64,000 nt of DNA from Candidatus Scalindua arabica (GCA_018263435.1 JAANXD010000073.1:1-64000); one strand, 5' to 3'; counted from the first letter of the stretch, positions 29,761 to 40,427 are shown. Translations and numbers: made by a program. The notes: a model not told the origin generated them from the sequence alone.

Positions 29761-31602
29761 ATGCCTGAATTGTCCTTAAATTCATTTTTCGGAATGCAGT
29801 CTACAAAAGAGCCGCCTGCAGCAGGTTTACTGAAAACCGGCAACAGCTCCCTGCAAGGTAATCAAAGCAATCACGGTGAAAATAGTTTTCTTGCAAAACT
29901 GGCAGATTCGATGAATAACGAATCTACAACTGAAGACCAAAACTCTACCCTTATTCCATCTGAACTAATTAATATATTAAGTAATGAAGAAATTAATTAC
30001 TTAATTGATTTAGCCTCAATGGGTACATCAACTAACATCGCAACTAACGTTAGTAATGATCAAATGCCATTATATCAATTCTTGAATCATAATATACCAG
30101 TAGAAGCCCTGACAAACGGTATCACCAACAATAATATTAATAACGGTAAGGTGGCTCCTGTACAGACACAGGCAAAAACACTTCCAGGCCACGCACTTAC
30201 AGGCAATCCTCCAGGCAATCAAAGTTCAAGCGCATTGAATGAACCAAACATAGAACTTGCAAAGATTGCACAAGGGACAACCGGAGGCTCGCAACAGGAA
30301 CTGCCGCCAACATCTCTTATAGGCAAATTAAACACAAGTCAAATCAGCTCAAAGACAAATGAACAAAGTGAAACAGGTATCCCAGGCAAACTTAATCCTG
30401 TTAAAATAGCTGACACGACAGGAGATACGCCTCTTCCTCAATCTTCAAAAACTCCGGGTAAACAAATCGCTGAGTCACATAAAGGATCTGACACAGACCA
30501 TGACAACCAGAACAATCAGAACATTGCAAAAATTAATAAACTAAATGCAGCAGGCGTCCTAAACAAACTTAATCCTGTTAAAACTGGTACCACGGCAGGC
30601 GGAGAACCTCCTTCTCAGGCTGCTACAATCCCGGGGACACAAGTCGCTGAGTCACATAAAGGAGCTAACACAAACAGTAACAATCAGAACAATGCAAATG
30701 GAAATAATCAAAACAGAGCGAATAATACAGTCAAACCTGATAATGCCCCAACAATTGATAAAGCAAGTTCCGAACAGACACAACAGGCATCCAAGGCCCA
30801 AGATTCCAACACAAATTCCAGCACAAATTCAGTGTCTCAAAATAATCCAATTTTCGCACAGGCTGACAGTAGTGAATCTCAGAAGATCTTTGACATCCGT
30901 CCGGAGTCTGTCGGAGCAATAGTTTCTAAGTCATCGGACAATACTACAACCCCAATCATAAATTCCGGTGCTAGCAGCGTTAACGCAGACGAAGTATTAT
31001 TACCGTCAAATACATCATCGAATAATTCTTCCTTTAACAACCAGACAGCAGATACCCCTAATGAATCCTACATCAATGCCGTAACCACAAGTCAAAAGGC
31101 TGAACCTGGGAAGGATTTCACCAGCACATTATCACAAATTAATAATTCAACTAAACCTCTTGAATCATTGGGCCGAGACACGGCAGACAATATCGTTCAA
31201 AAGGCAAAGCTGTTTATGGATGGAGGCAAATCCGAAGTAAAAATTCAGCTTAATCCACCGGAACTTGGAACCCTAAAACTTGAATTTGAGGTTGAAGATG
31301 ACAATCTGGAACTGAAGATTAAGGTAGAGAGGTCAGGAGTAAAGGATGTTATTGAAAAGGATATTCCAAGATTGAGAGATCTTCTTTCTAATGCAAATGT
31401 TGATGTAGGCAAGCTTGACGTCTCTCTACAGGAAAAAGAAGAGGAAAGGTTGGGCCAGATGGACAAAGACCTTCAATCAGACTCAGAAAATGATAATACC
31501 AAAGATCTCCAAGACCAGGATAGTGAATCTATCGAGGATAGTATAGAAGAGGAATCTATAGAATATGATAAAGATTCAAACAAAATTAACTTGTTAGCAT
31601 AG
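29761..31602 (+). CDS. fliK: flagellar hook-length control protein
   Basis: N/Q/T-rich linker plus C-terminal KSEVKIQLNPPELGTLKLEFEVEDDNLELKIKVE (FliK C-terminal domain). Confidence 0.85.
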   Translation: MPELSLNSFFGMQSTKEPPAAGLLKTGNSSLQGNQSNHGENSFLAKLADSMNNESTTEDQNSTLIPSELINILSNEEINYLIDLASMGTSTNIATNVSNDQMPLYQFLNHNIPVEALTNGITNNNINNGKVAPVQTQAKTLPGHALTGNPPGNQSSSALNEPNIELAKIAQGTTGGSQQELPPTSLIGKLNTSQISSKTNEQSETGIPGKLNPVKIADTTGDTPLPQSSKTPGKQIAESHKGSDTDHDNQNNQNIAKINKLNAAGVLNKLNPVKTGTTAGGEPPSQAATIPGTQVAESHKGANTNSNNQNNANGNNQNRANNTVKPDNAPTIDKASSEQTQQASKAQDSNTNSSTNSVSQNNPIFAQADSSESQKIFDIRPESVGAIVSKSSDNTTTPIINSGASSVNADEVLLPSNTSSNNSSFNNQTADTPNESYINAVTTSQKAEPGKDFTSTLSQINNSTKPLESLGRDTADNIVQKAKLFMDGGKSEVKIQLNPPELGTLKLEFEVEDDNLELKIKVERSGVKDVIEKDIPRLRDLLSNANVDVGKLDVSLQEKEEERLGQMDKDLQSDSENDNTKDLQDQDSESIEDSIEEESIEYDKDSNKINLLA

Positions 31603-31615
31603 AAAGGAGTTAGAT

Positions 31616-31990
31616 ATGCCCGTTTCCAGCGTAGCCGGCGTTGCCAGCTCGGCAGTCAATAAAGACGAATTTTTAAAACTGTTTGTAGCTCAACTGAAGA
31701 ACCAGAGCCCCCTTGACCCTTTAAAAGGACATGAATTCATAGCACAACTGGCTCAGTTCAGTTCAGTTGAACAGCTTACCAACCTTAATACTTCTTTTGA
31801 AGATGAATTCAAATTTCAACAACTATTAGGAGGAGGTGATCTAATAGGAAGGACTGCCACCTATGTCGATACTGCATTCGGAGGCACTTTCCAGGGAGTA
31901 ATACAAGGCTCCGTAATAAATGACGGAGCAACATCCGTTATAATTGATAACGCGCAGATTCCAATATCCGATATAACAGGAATATCTTAG
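31616..31990 (+). CDS. flgD: flagellar hook assembly protein FlgD
   Basis: DEFLKLFVAQLKNQSPLDPLKGHEFIAQLAQFSSVEQL. Confidence 0.93.
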   Translation: MPVSSVAGVASSAVNKDEFLKLFVAQLKNQSPLDPLKGHEFIAQLAQFSSVEQLTNLNTSFEDEFKFQQLLGGGDLIGRTATYVDTAFGGTFQGVIQGSVINDGATSVIIDNAQIPISDITGIS

Positions 31991-32031
31991 ACAATTAATT
32001 TTTCAAACACTTTTTTAGAAAGGGGTGAACT

Positions 32032-34059
32032 ATGGGTTCATCATCGCTGTTCTCAGGTATATCAGGTTTAAAGTCTTCACAAACATCATTAAATGTAATT
32101 GGAGATAACCTGGCCAACTTAAACACATCTGGTTTCAAGGCATCACGTGTAAGCTTTGCCAATGAATTGACATCGACTCTAAGACCAGCTCTGGCACCAA
32201 CAGGTGGAATCGGCGGAATAAATCCACTGCAGATTGGCAGCGGTACCAGGGTATCAAGTATAGACAGGGATTTCGCTCAGGGAAATTTAACACCTACCGG
32301 ACGTCCACTTGACCTTGCAATACAGGGTGACGGCTTCTTTATTCTTACAGACGGTTTTGAGGATTCTTTCACAAGGGTAGGTGCGTTCAATGTGGATAAA
32401 AACAATGACCTTGTTGACTCAGGTACCGGCCTTAAAGTAAAAAGTGTTTCGGGAAATGCTATAAACATCCCCGTAAACCAGACTTTAGCTGGAAAGGCTA
32501 CAGCTACTACTGATATAAAAGGAAATTTAAACTCTGAATTTACAGCAAACCCGGTTAACCAAGTTATTACGACCTCCACTGCGTATTCAGTAACAGGAAC
32601 CGGGACTACACGTACACTGACCGGTTCAATTGACCCTACCGCATCTACATCAGTCACTGGAGTAGGTACCGCCTTTACAACTGAACTGGCTGTTGGTGAC
32701 AGGATAAACGTTAACGGAGAGATAAGAAAAGTAGCCACAATTACAAACGATACGACACTAACTGTTGAGACGGCTTTTACAGACACCGGTAATGATACGG
32801 CGCTGACAGCTGGTGTTGGCGTACTGACCGGCTCAATTAACCCTGCGGCATCTACAACAGTCACGGGGGTAGGTACCGCCTTTACAACTGAATTGGCTGT
32901 TGGTGATCAGATAACTGTTTCAGGAGAGACAAGGACAATTTCAGCGATTGCATCAAATACGAGTTTAACTGTTTCCGCGGCTTTTTCAGACAACGCTAAT
33001 GATACCAGTGTAATGACTGATTCCATGGCTGTTGTTCTCCTGAATGACCTTTCCGTCAATACAGCAGATTACGTTGCAGGTGACAAGATCAGCGTAGTAG
33101 GTACAGAGCATGATGGCACAGACGTTACCAAATCTTTCGTTTATGGAACGGGAACAGGCCAGGATGGCACAACACTTGGAGACCTTAGAGACTTTGTCAC
33201 AGCTAATTACGGCACTGCAGCTGCATCGATTGACTCAAGCGGCAACATAGTCCTCACAGCAGATCCTCCAGGCGCTTCTAATCTTACGCTGACCTTTTCA
33301 GATGCCGCTGGCAACACCGGAGCTACGACCTTTAACAATTTTGCCACTACTACTACAGGAAGTGGAGACGTATACTCTACTACCATACCGATATTTGATA
33401 CTAAGGGTTCATCTTTCCTGGTTTCCCTTCACTTTGAAAAGACAGCCAGCAATACATGGGATGTAACACCAACCATGAAGGCCTCAGATGGCTCTGTCAC
33501 CGATGCACTTACGGCTATAACCTTTAACACTAACGGCTCATTTGCATCTACTACCGGTACATCAGCCATAACAGTAACCTATAAAGATGGAACCACTCAG
33601 ACAGTAAGCCTTGACTTCGGTGTAGCAAATGCATTCGCCGGTTTAACTCAATTTGGTGGTACCGCGTCTGCCGCAGCAACTGACCAGGATGGCAATGGAG
33701 AAGGTTTCTTTTCGTCAACTACGGTAAACTCAGATGGTAAAGTTGTGGCGCTGTTTACTAACGGAAAAACCCAAGATATAGGCCAGCTTCAACTGGCAAC
33801 CTTCAGCAATCCGGCAGGTTTGACCAGTGAAGGAAACAACGCTTTTAAACCAACCCTGGCATCCGGTGCAGCAACTCTTAAGACTGCTGGTTCAGGCAGG
33901 ACCGGTAGTATTGTCAGCGGTGTCTTAGAGGCTTCTAACGTTGACATCGCAGAAGAATTCACAAAGCTAATCGTTGCTCAGAGAGCCTTTCAGGCAAACG
34001 CACGTACGATAACGACAACTGATGAGGTCCTGCAGGAATTGGTTAATATAGTAAGATAA
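32032..34059 (+). CDS. flgE: flagellar hook protein FlgE
   Basis: SSLFSGISGLKSSQTSLNVIGDNLANLNTSGFKASR; C-terminal EFTKLIVAQRAFQANARTITTTDEVLQELVNIVR. Confidence 0.95.
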   Translation: MGSSSLFSGISGLKSSQTSLNVIGDNLANLNTSGFKASRVSFANELTSTLRPALAPTGGIGGINPLQIGSGTRVSSIDRDFAQGNLTPTGRPLDLAIQGDGFFILTDGFEDSFTRVGAFNVDKNNDLVDSGTGLKVKSVSGNAINIPVNQTLAGKATATTDIKGNLNSEFTANPVNQVITTSTAYSVTGTGTTRTLTGSIDPTASTSVTGVGTAFTTELAVGDRINVNGEIRKVATITNDTTLTVETAFTDTGNDTALTAGVGVLTGSINPAASTTVTGVGTAFTTELAVGDQITVSGETRTISAIASNTSLTVSAAFSDNANDTSVMTDSMAVVLLNDLSVNTADYVAGDKISVVGTEHDGTDVTKSFVYGTGTGQDGTTLGDLRDFVTANYGTAAASIDSSGNIVLTADPPGASNLTLTFSDAAGNTGATTFNNFATTTTGSGDVYSTTIPIFDTKGSSFLVSLHFEKTASNTWDVTPTMKASDGSVTDALTAITFNTNGSFASTTGTSAITVTYKDGTTQTVSLDFGVANAFAGLTQFGGTASAAATDQDGNGEGFFSSTTVNSDGKVVALFTNGKTQDIGQLQLATFSNPAGLTSEGNNAFKPTLASGAATLKTAGSGRTGSIVSGVLEASNVDIAEEFTKLIVAQRAFQANARTITTTDEVLQELVNIVR

Positions 34060-34073
34060 TAAACAATTTTAGA

Positions 34074-34240
34074 TTGTAGATTTCGGATTGCGGATTAATG
34101 TGAATGTGATTTAGTCTCATTTTTTAATACCGCAATCCGAAATCGAAAGATTGCAATGAAACAATGCTCTTCCTTCAAACCCTGAACCCCCGACGCTATT
34201 TCCTTAATTCCGTGATCCGAAATCAGAAATCTGAAATCGC
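34074..34240. repeat. intergenic palindromic repeat (atttcggattgcgga / ccgcaatccgaaat)
   Basis: inverted words atttcggattgcgg ... ccgcaatccgaaat. Confidence 0.6.
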
Positions 34241-34418
34241 ATTGGGAAGGTTTTTCTACAAAACGTGGAAAAATTTATCGTAGATATATAAACAACTCAG
34301 GATTCTAACGAACAACCCTCCTCTCAACCCAATAATAAAATTAATCTAAATTACCAGAATACATAGCATTACAACATTTTAAAAAAATATTTTGATTTAT
34401 TCACTTTAAATTCTTTTT

Positions 34419-34436
34419 CTGGCACAAAGATAGCTT
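34419..34436 (+). promoter_or_regulatory. sigma-54 promoter upstream of flgF-like gene
   Basis: CTGGCACAAAGATAGCTT; GG-N10-GC. Confidence 0.8.
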
Positions 34437-34483
34437 ACGTAAGAACACAACTATTTTAATGAATACTATTAGAAAGGTTAAAC

Positions 34484-35197
34484 ATGATTGACGGAATTGA
34501 ACTGGCAGCCTCAGGACAGGAATCTTATGCCAATGTACAGGAAGTCATAGCTAGAAATCTTGCAAATGCCAACACGATCGGCTTTAAAAAGAATACTATC
34601 TCTTTCAAAACCGTTCTATCAGGTACTGAAGGGTCACAAACCAGCACCCTTCAGACGGATTACGGCGTTGATCAATCTAAGGGTGCTCTTACTCATACAA
34701 GCAACAGCTTAGACATGGCCATAGACGGTGATGGTTTTTTTACTCTGGAGACAGAAAAAGGCATGAGATATACGAGGAATGGACAATTCCAACTTTCAAC
34801 CAATAGTGAAATAATAACCGACAGCGGTGCAAAATTAATAGGACAGAACGGCCCGGTAAAGATCCCAAATGGCGCCGTGGAAATAATTATAAATAGCAAT
34901 GGGACTGTTAAGGTAGATGGCAAAGAGATAGGAAGACTGATAATTACTAATTTTACAGACCTTAATAAACTTGTCCCGACAGGTGACTCAACGTTTGCAG
35001 CGCCTATAGAAGCTATAAACAATGATGGAAATGCAAAATTCAGAGTTGCACAGGGCTACCTGGAAAGATCTAACGTAAATGTTGTTATGGAAATGGTTGA
35101 TATGATAACCAATATGCGGAGTTATGAAGCAAGCAACAATGTCATAAAGACATTTAGTGACTTAATGGAGCGTTTAACCAGCGCTCAAGCATTATAA
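34484..35197 (+). CDS. flgF: flagellar basal-body rod protein FlgF-like
   Basis: NLANANTIGFKK; AIDGDGFFTLETEKGMRYTRNGQF; upstream of flgG. Confidence 0.88.
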   Translation: MIDGIELAASGQESYANVQEVIARNLANANTIGFKKNTISFKTVLSGTEGSQTSTLQTDYGVDQSKGALTHTSNSLDMAIDGDGFFTLETEKGMRYTRNGQFQLSTNSEIITDSGAKLIGQNGPVKIPNGAVEIIINSNGTVKVDGKEIGRLIITNFTDLNKLVPTGDSTFAAPIEAINNDGNAKFRVAQGYLERSNVNVVMEMVDMITNMRSYEASNNVIKTFSDLMERLTSAQAL

Positions 35198-35255
35198 TAA
35201 AATACAATAGAATCAGTTTAATACTTAAACTAATTTAATTAAGGAGACAAGAATC

Positions 35256-36041
35256 ATGATGAAAGCATTGTATACAAGTGCAACAGGAATGAAGGCACAC
35301 CAGTTCCTCCTGGATGTTATATCAAACAATTTAGCCAATGTTAATACTACAGGTTTTAAACGATCACAGATTAATTTTCAGGATCTGCTATATGATAAAT
35401 TTGTACCCGCAGGTTCAGAGGCTGCTCAAGGGATAGAAGCGCCAACCGGTTTGCAGGTTGGTAGCGGAGTCCGTGTTGTATCAACCAATAAGGTATTTAC
35501 TCAAGGCGTAGCTGAAAATACGAACAGAACACTGGACCTGGCCATACAGGGGAAAGGTTTCTTTCAGATAAAACACCCTGATGGAACAAATGTATACTCA
35601 CGAGATGGCACCTTTCATCTTAACAGTGCCGGAGAGGTGGTAAACTCTGAAGGCCTGAAACTTGAACCATCAATCTCAATTACAGGCGATGTAATAGGAA
35701 TCAATATTGGATCAGACGGAACAGTTTCGACCCAAAGCTCAACCGGGGCAAGCCAATCTACAGGCACAATAACCCTTGCGACATTCCCTAACCCGGCAGG
35801 TCTGGAAAGCATGGGGAAAAATCTTTACAGGGAAACAACTGCATCAGGTACCGCTACAACAGGAACACCGGGACAGACCGGAATTGGGGAGATTATGCAG
35901 GGATTTCGTGAAAGCTCAAATGTGGAGGTTGTAACTGAATTGGTAAACCTCATAGTCGCACAAAGGGCATACGAAACAAGCTCCAGGGCAATTAAAGCTA
36001 GTGACGACATGTTACAAACGACAAACCGTATTACAGCATAA
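35256..36041 (+). CDS. flgG: flagellar basal-body rod protein FlgG
   Basis: ALYTSATGMKAHQFLLDVISNNLANVNTTGFKRSQINFQDLLY. Confidence 0.95.
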   Translation: MMKALYTSATGMKAHQFLLDVISNNLANVNTTGFKRSQINFQDLLYDKFVPAGSEAAQGIEAPTGLQVGSGVRVVSTNKVFTQGVAENTNRTLDLAIQGKGFFQIKHPDGTNVYSRDGTFHLNSAGEVVNSEGLKLEPSISITGDVIGINIGSDGTVSTQSSTGASQSTGTITLATFPNPAGLESMGKNLYRETTASGTATTGTPGQTGIGEIMQGFRESSNVEVVTELVNLIVAQRAYETSSRAIKASDDMLQTTNRITA

Positions 36042-36085
36042 TAAATAATATGAATCTTCACACTTTGTACAAAAGGAGAGCAACA

Positions 36086-37087
36086 ATGAAAGCCAGAATA
36101 TCTTTGATTCTTATTCTAAGCACATTCATATTGATACCTGACATTTCAGCCAGCCCACCAGTGCCGTTGGCACAGCAGACAGGCAAGATTGAAGTAAGTT
36201 TAATAGACAATGTTGTACTGGAAGCCAAAACCATCACATTCAGCGACATCTCTACTGTGACCGGTGATGATGTAGAACTGGTAAACAGAATCAATAACAT
36301 TGAGATTGGAAAGACACCATGGGCAAATAGTCTCAGAACGATAAATAAAGATTTTTTGAAAATGCGTTTGAATGCTTCAAACGTTAATGTATCGGATGTA
36401 AGCTTTACCGATACCAGTACAGTAACTGTTTCAGTCGAATCAACAAAGGTAACCGGCCTGGAGATTTCACAAAAAGCCAAGAAATATTTATTAAGCGTTC
36501 TGCCTGTAGCAGACAGAGAAACTACTATAGAACTGGCAAGGTTACCAGGTGATCAATGGATACCAAGTAAAAGAGATAAAATTAATTTTTACGTTTCACT
36601 TGTTGACTCAAGCAAAGACAGGGGAAAAATTGAAGTAATCGTCACTGCATCCTCAAACGGTATGAGATATTTCAAGATACCGGTTCACTTTAATGTCAGG
36701 GTTTTTGAATATGTCGCAATTACAAAGAGGAAATTGTCTCGCAGCCAGCAATTAACAAAAGGAAACGTATTTATGGCCAGAAGGGAAACTACAAAAATAC
36801 GCGGACTGGCCTTTTCCGACAGAAAGCATCTGGCAGGCAAGACTGCAGCCGTATCAATACTGCCATATACTATACTTACTGAGAATATGGTTGAGACGCC
36901 CCCAACAATAAGACGAGGCAGTGTAGTAAAGCTATTTATTATGTCAAGCGGCTTTGAAATTGTTACCAAGGGGCTGGCACAACAAACCGGATACGCAGGT
37001 GAAGTCATAAAAGTAAAGAACCTGGATTCAAAAAAAATACTTTATGGTGAGATTATAGATTCGGACAGAGTCCAGATAACATTCTAA
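36086..37087 (+). CDS. flgA: flagellar basal body P-ring formation protein FlgA
   Basis: SAF-like C-terminus (KRKLSRSQQLTKGNVFMARRETTKIRG...); AGGAG before ATG at 36086. Confidence 0.9.
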   Translation: MKARISLILILSTFILIPDISASPPVPLAQQTGKIEVSLIDNVVLEAKTITFSDISTVTGDDVELVNRINNIEIGKTPWANSLRTINKDFLKMRLNASNVNVSDVSFTDTSTVTVSVESTKVTGLEISQKAKKYLLSVLPVADRETTIELARLPGDQWIPSKRDKINFYVSLVDSSKDRGKIEVIVTASSNGMRYFKIPVHFNVRVFEYVAITKRKLSRSQQLTKGNVFMARRETTKIRGLAFSDRKHLAGKTAAVSILPYTILTENMVETPPTIRRGSVVKLFIMSSGFEIVTKGLAQQTGYAGEVIKVKNLDSKKILYGEIIDSDRVQITF

Positions 37088-37197
37088 TCCCCACTCTTTC
37101 CCCTTTCTAAAAGGGAGAGAAAGAGGAATTAAAACTCTTTTACTGAGATAGAATAAGCAGGATTTAATTAAATCTCTTATTGTACAAAGGAACAAAA

Positions 37198-37863
37198 ATG
37201 ACAAATTTTTCCAGATACCTTATGTTTAAACTCTTTCTAACTGTAAGTATCATTACTGTGTTATATGATTGCGCCATTGCAGATTCGTTATGGCAGAAAA
37301 GGGTTAGCGTAAACTATAACCTCTTCGATGATAATAGAGCCAGAAGGATCGGAGACCTTGTTACCATAACTATATCAGAAAAAACTACTATTGATAATTC
37401 TGAAGAATCCACCACCGATAATACCAGCACAGTTACCGGTTCACGAGACAATGATAAATTCTTTCGTGGGATGTGGAGCGGAATAAGAAATGGACGTAAT
37501 GCAAGGTTCGATGACAGAACAGCCAATGCTTTCTCTAATGCCTATTCAGATGATTTCGATGGTAAAGGGACTTATGACAGTTCCAGGATTGTAAAGGATA
37601 TTACTATGACAGCAATGGTAGTGGAGGTGCTTGATAACGGTAACCTTGTCCTTGAAGGCAAAAGAAATGTAAAAGTAAACAAAGAACAATATACCTTGAA
37701 ACTCACAGGTATTGCCAGACCTATCGACATAAGTACAGACAACATAATAGCGTCAGAAAAAATGTCTAATGTAAAATTTGGACTTGATGGGAAAGGCTGG
37801 CTTACCAGGGCAGGGAAAAAGGGCTGGTTCAACAGATTGAAGGATTTGTTCTGGCCATACTAA
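37198..37863 (+). CDS. flgH: flagellar L-ring protein FlgH
   Basis: RARRIGDLVTITISEKTTIDN; LVLEGKRNVKVNKEQYTLKLTGIARPIDIS. Confidence 0.93.
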   Translation: MTNFSRYLMFKLFLTVSIITVLYDCAIADSLWQKRVSVNYNLFDDNRARRIGDLVTITISEKTTIDNSEESTTDNTSTVTGSRDNDKFFRGMWSGIRNGRNARFDDRTANAFSNAYSDDFDGKGTYDSSRIVKDITMTAMVVEVLDNGNLVLEGKRNVKVNKEQYTLKLTGIARPIDISTDNIIASEKMSNVKFGLDGKGWLTRAGKKGWFNRLKDLFWPY

Positions 37864-37901
37864 ACGATAAACATACACAAGCTTTCACTGTACTACTCAG
37901 A

Positions 37902-37940
37902 AAAGGGAGGGTGGATAAATCTACCCTTCCTTTTTTTTGT
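37902..37940 (+). terminator. rho-independent terminator after flgH
   Basis: aagggagggt...acccttcc followed by tttttttt. Confidence 0.8.
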
Positions 37941-38090
37941 ATCTATTATCAAAAACATCTCAGTAGGAAAAAATAGACATCATGTGTAAATATTTACTGC
38001 CTAATCTCCTGACTTGCAGAAACACACAATCCAACAGCCTTATAAGTCACTCCTATATAAAGCCTTAACGCTAGCCAGATTTAATATGTT

Positions 38091-38108
38091 TTTGGTATAA
38101 ATATTGCT
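38091..38108 (+). promoter_or_regulatory. sigma-54 promoter upstream of flgI
   Basis: TTTGGTATAAATATTGCTTA; GG-N10-GC. Confidence 0.7.
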
Positions 38109-38134
38109 TATTTTAAAGACAGTTTTTAGCAGAA

Positions 38135-38335
38135 AACAAATTCGAATATCGAAATCCGAAACAAATATCAAAATTCAAATGATCAAAATTCTAAACATTT
38201 AACACTGAACCTATTTTAATTAGAACATTTGTATTTTTGTCATTCGGATTTGTTTCGTATTTCGTGCTTCCCGACTGAGTCGGACCTTGAAGATACTCCG
38301 AGGGGCGCCTCTGGCGGCGGATTTTGGATTTTCCA
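38135..38335. repeat. palindromic repeat cluster in flgI leader
   Basis: cgaaatccgaaacaaat ... atttgtttcgtatttcg plus cccgactgagtcgg. Confidence 0.55.
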
Positions 38336-38387
38336 GCTTGTCTGGGTTATGATGTAATAGTATAAACCATGTTTGAGGAATAAACCT

Positions 38388-39515
38388 ATGTTTCGTTATT
38401 TGTTAAGCATTATCATTTTAATTTCAACTTGTTTTATCTCACCAATTACTCCTGTACACGGAAGTATAACCACACGCGTTAAAGATATTGCATACGTACA
38501 GGGTGTTAGAGATAACTTCTTATTCGGTTATGGACTCGTGATCGGGCTATCGGGATCAGGGGACGGAAACGATACTAAATTTACAAGAAGTCTGGCAAAG
38601 AACGTTTTCGAGAAACTAGGCATAATTATAACGGCAGATGATTTTACCTCAAAAAATATTGCAGGTGTCCTGATTACCGCAAACATCCGCCCATTTGCCA
38701 AGCCCGGAGACAAAATGGACGTACTCGTATCATCAATAGGTAACGCAAAAAGCCTGGAAGGTGGCGTTCTTGTTCACACTACACTTCAGGGAGTGGACAA
38801 TGAGGTCTATGCAGTTGCACAGGGCCCTATATCCCTCGGAGGCGGTTTTGATGTCGGAGGGAAGGCGGCTGATAAGAGAAAAAACATTGCAACCACAGGT
38901 AATATACCTAAGGGAGCACTGATTGAAAAGGAAATACCTGTTCATCTTTTTCATGAAAACTCAATAATGTTAAGTCTGAATAACAGCGACTTTACTACAT
39001 CACTTCGTTTAATGGAGATTATCAACGTAATATATCCTGATTCTGCACAAGCCGTAAACGCTGGAGAAGTAAGAATTAAACCTCCACAGGAATTCAGAAC
39101 AATGGACAAGATAACGCAATTTATCTCTGCGATAGAAGAACTGCCCATAACTCCTGATGCTGTAGCCAGGGTCGTGATCAACGAGAGAACGGGTACAATA
39201 GTTGCCGGAGAAAACGTCAAGATTTCCACTGTAGCAGTTGCACATGGCAGCCTCACAATAACGATAAGTGAGAAGACAGAGGCATCTCAGCCCGGCTCGT
39301 TTGCTCCATCCAGTGCAGTAACCAAGGAACTGGACCGTACAACCATCGACATCGAAGAAGATGAGGCAAAACTACACGTTATACCGGATGGTGTAAGTAT
39401 TTCTGAAATAGCACGCGCATTAAACGTTCTTGGCGTGACACCAAGAGATCTTATGGCAATCTTTCAAGCAATACATAGAGCCGGTGCACTTCATGCAGAT
39501 CTCATAATTATGTAA
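38388..39515 (+). CDS. flgI: flagellar P-ring protein FlgI
   Basis: RVKDIAYVQGVRDNFLFGYGLVIGLSGSGDG; NERTGTIVAGENVKIS; ATG at 38388 behind GAGG. Confidence 0.95.
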   Translation: MFRYLLSIIILISTCFISPITPVHGSITTRVKDIAYVQGVRDNFLFGYGLVIGLSGSGDGNDTKFTRSLAKNVFEKLGIIITADDFTSKNIAGVLITANIRPFAKPGDKMDVLVSSIGNAKSLEGGVLVHTTLQGVDNEVYAVAQGPISLGGGFDVGGKAADKRKNIATTGNIPKGALIEKEIPVHLFHENSIMLSLNNSDFTTSLRLMEIINVIYPDSAQAVNAGEVRIKPPQEFRTMDKITQFISAIEELPITPDAVARVVINERTGTIVAGENVKISTVAVAHGSLTITISEKTEASQPGSFAPSSAVTKELDRTTIDIEEDEAKLHVIPDGVSISEIARALNVLGVTPRDLMAIFQAIHRAGALHADLIIM

Positions 39516-39543
39516 CAATTTGTAACCTGACCAGGAAAACTAA

Positions 39544-39861
39544 ATGGAAGTACCTTTTATAAACACTGATTCTTTAATAAATATTGCAAAGGCTGAAAGC
39601 TCAAAAAACAGTATTAAAAACGGGGCTAAATCGGAACATGAAATTCAAAAGGCCGCACAGGATTTTGAAGCCGTAATGCTGAACATGGTGATCAAAGCAA
39701 TGTGGAAGACTATACCTAAATCCGAACTATTTGAGCAGAATAACGCGACACAGATATATGAAGGTATCATGCATACTTCACTTTCGGAAGAGATGGCAAA
39801 GAATGGCGGTATGGGTATAGCAAAGGTGCTTTATCAACAGCTCAGTAAAGAACAGAAATAA
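39544..39861 (+). CDS. flgJ: rod-binding protein, FlgJ N-terminal domain
   Basis: AAQDFEAVMLNMVIKAMWKTIPKSELFE...YEGIMHTSLSEEMAKNGGMGIAK. Confidence 0.88.
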   Translation: MEVPFINTDSLINIAKAESSKNSIKNGAKSEHEIQKAAQDFEAVMLNMVIKAMWKTIPKSELFEQNNATQIYEGIMHTSLSEEMAKNGGMGIAKVLYQQLSKEQK

Positions 39862-39891
39862 TCATAATCTTAATAAATGGGGTAGAATACC

Positions 39892-40392
39892 TTGGAAGAT
39901 CTGTTAGAGAACCTTTCTGAAGCATTAGACAAAATGACTAATACGTATAGAGATATACTCCATACTGCACAGGAAAAGAAGGAACATATAATTTCCGGAG
40001 ACATAGACAAACTCGAATCAATCATTTACCAGGAACGCAACTTGGCAGAGAGGGTCCTTCTTGCTGAAGAAAAGAGAAGGTACGTCCTGCACTCAATTAA
40101 TCAGACACTGGGAAATAGTACCGAATCTATAAAACTTAATGATCTCATAGAGCAGATCAAAGAACCTTATAAAAGCAAACTAAAGGAACAGTATGACGTT
40201 CTTATCGAGGTGATTTCAGAAGTTGAGGCAATTAATAAGGTCAATACGTCACTTACAAAATATTCACTTGAATATGTAAATAATCTTATAAGATCCATAT
40301 GTTCCGAGTCGCTTAACGACTCTACATATCAACTATCAGGCAAATTAAAGGAGCCTGAACTTAATAGAATGTTATTTGATATAAGTGCTTAA
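39892..40392 (+). CDS. flgN: flagellar chaperone FlgN-like
   Basis: helical 166 aa ORF between flgJ and flgK, FlgN-like heptads. Confidence 0.75.
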   Translation: MEDLLENLSEALDKMTNTYRDILHTAQEKKEHIISGDIDKLESIIYQERNLAERVLLAEEKRRYVLHSINQTLGNSTESIKLNDLIEQIKEPYKSKLKEQYDVLIEVISEVEAINKVNTSLTKYSLEYVNNLIRSICSESLNDSTYQLSGKLKEPELNRMLFDISA

Positions 40393-40427
40393 ATTCTTTC
40401 AGTTAAACCTTATGTAGAAGATAAAAA

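Noticed and set aside
32277-32864. Long antisense ORFs opposite flgE, flgK, flgL, fliK (e.g. 32277-32864, 41045-41818, 43094-43378)
   Set aside because: They lie entirely opposite confidently assigned flagellar genes, with low-complexity V/S/P-rich composition expected of antisense frames.
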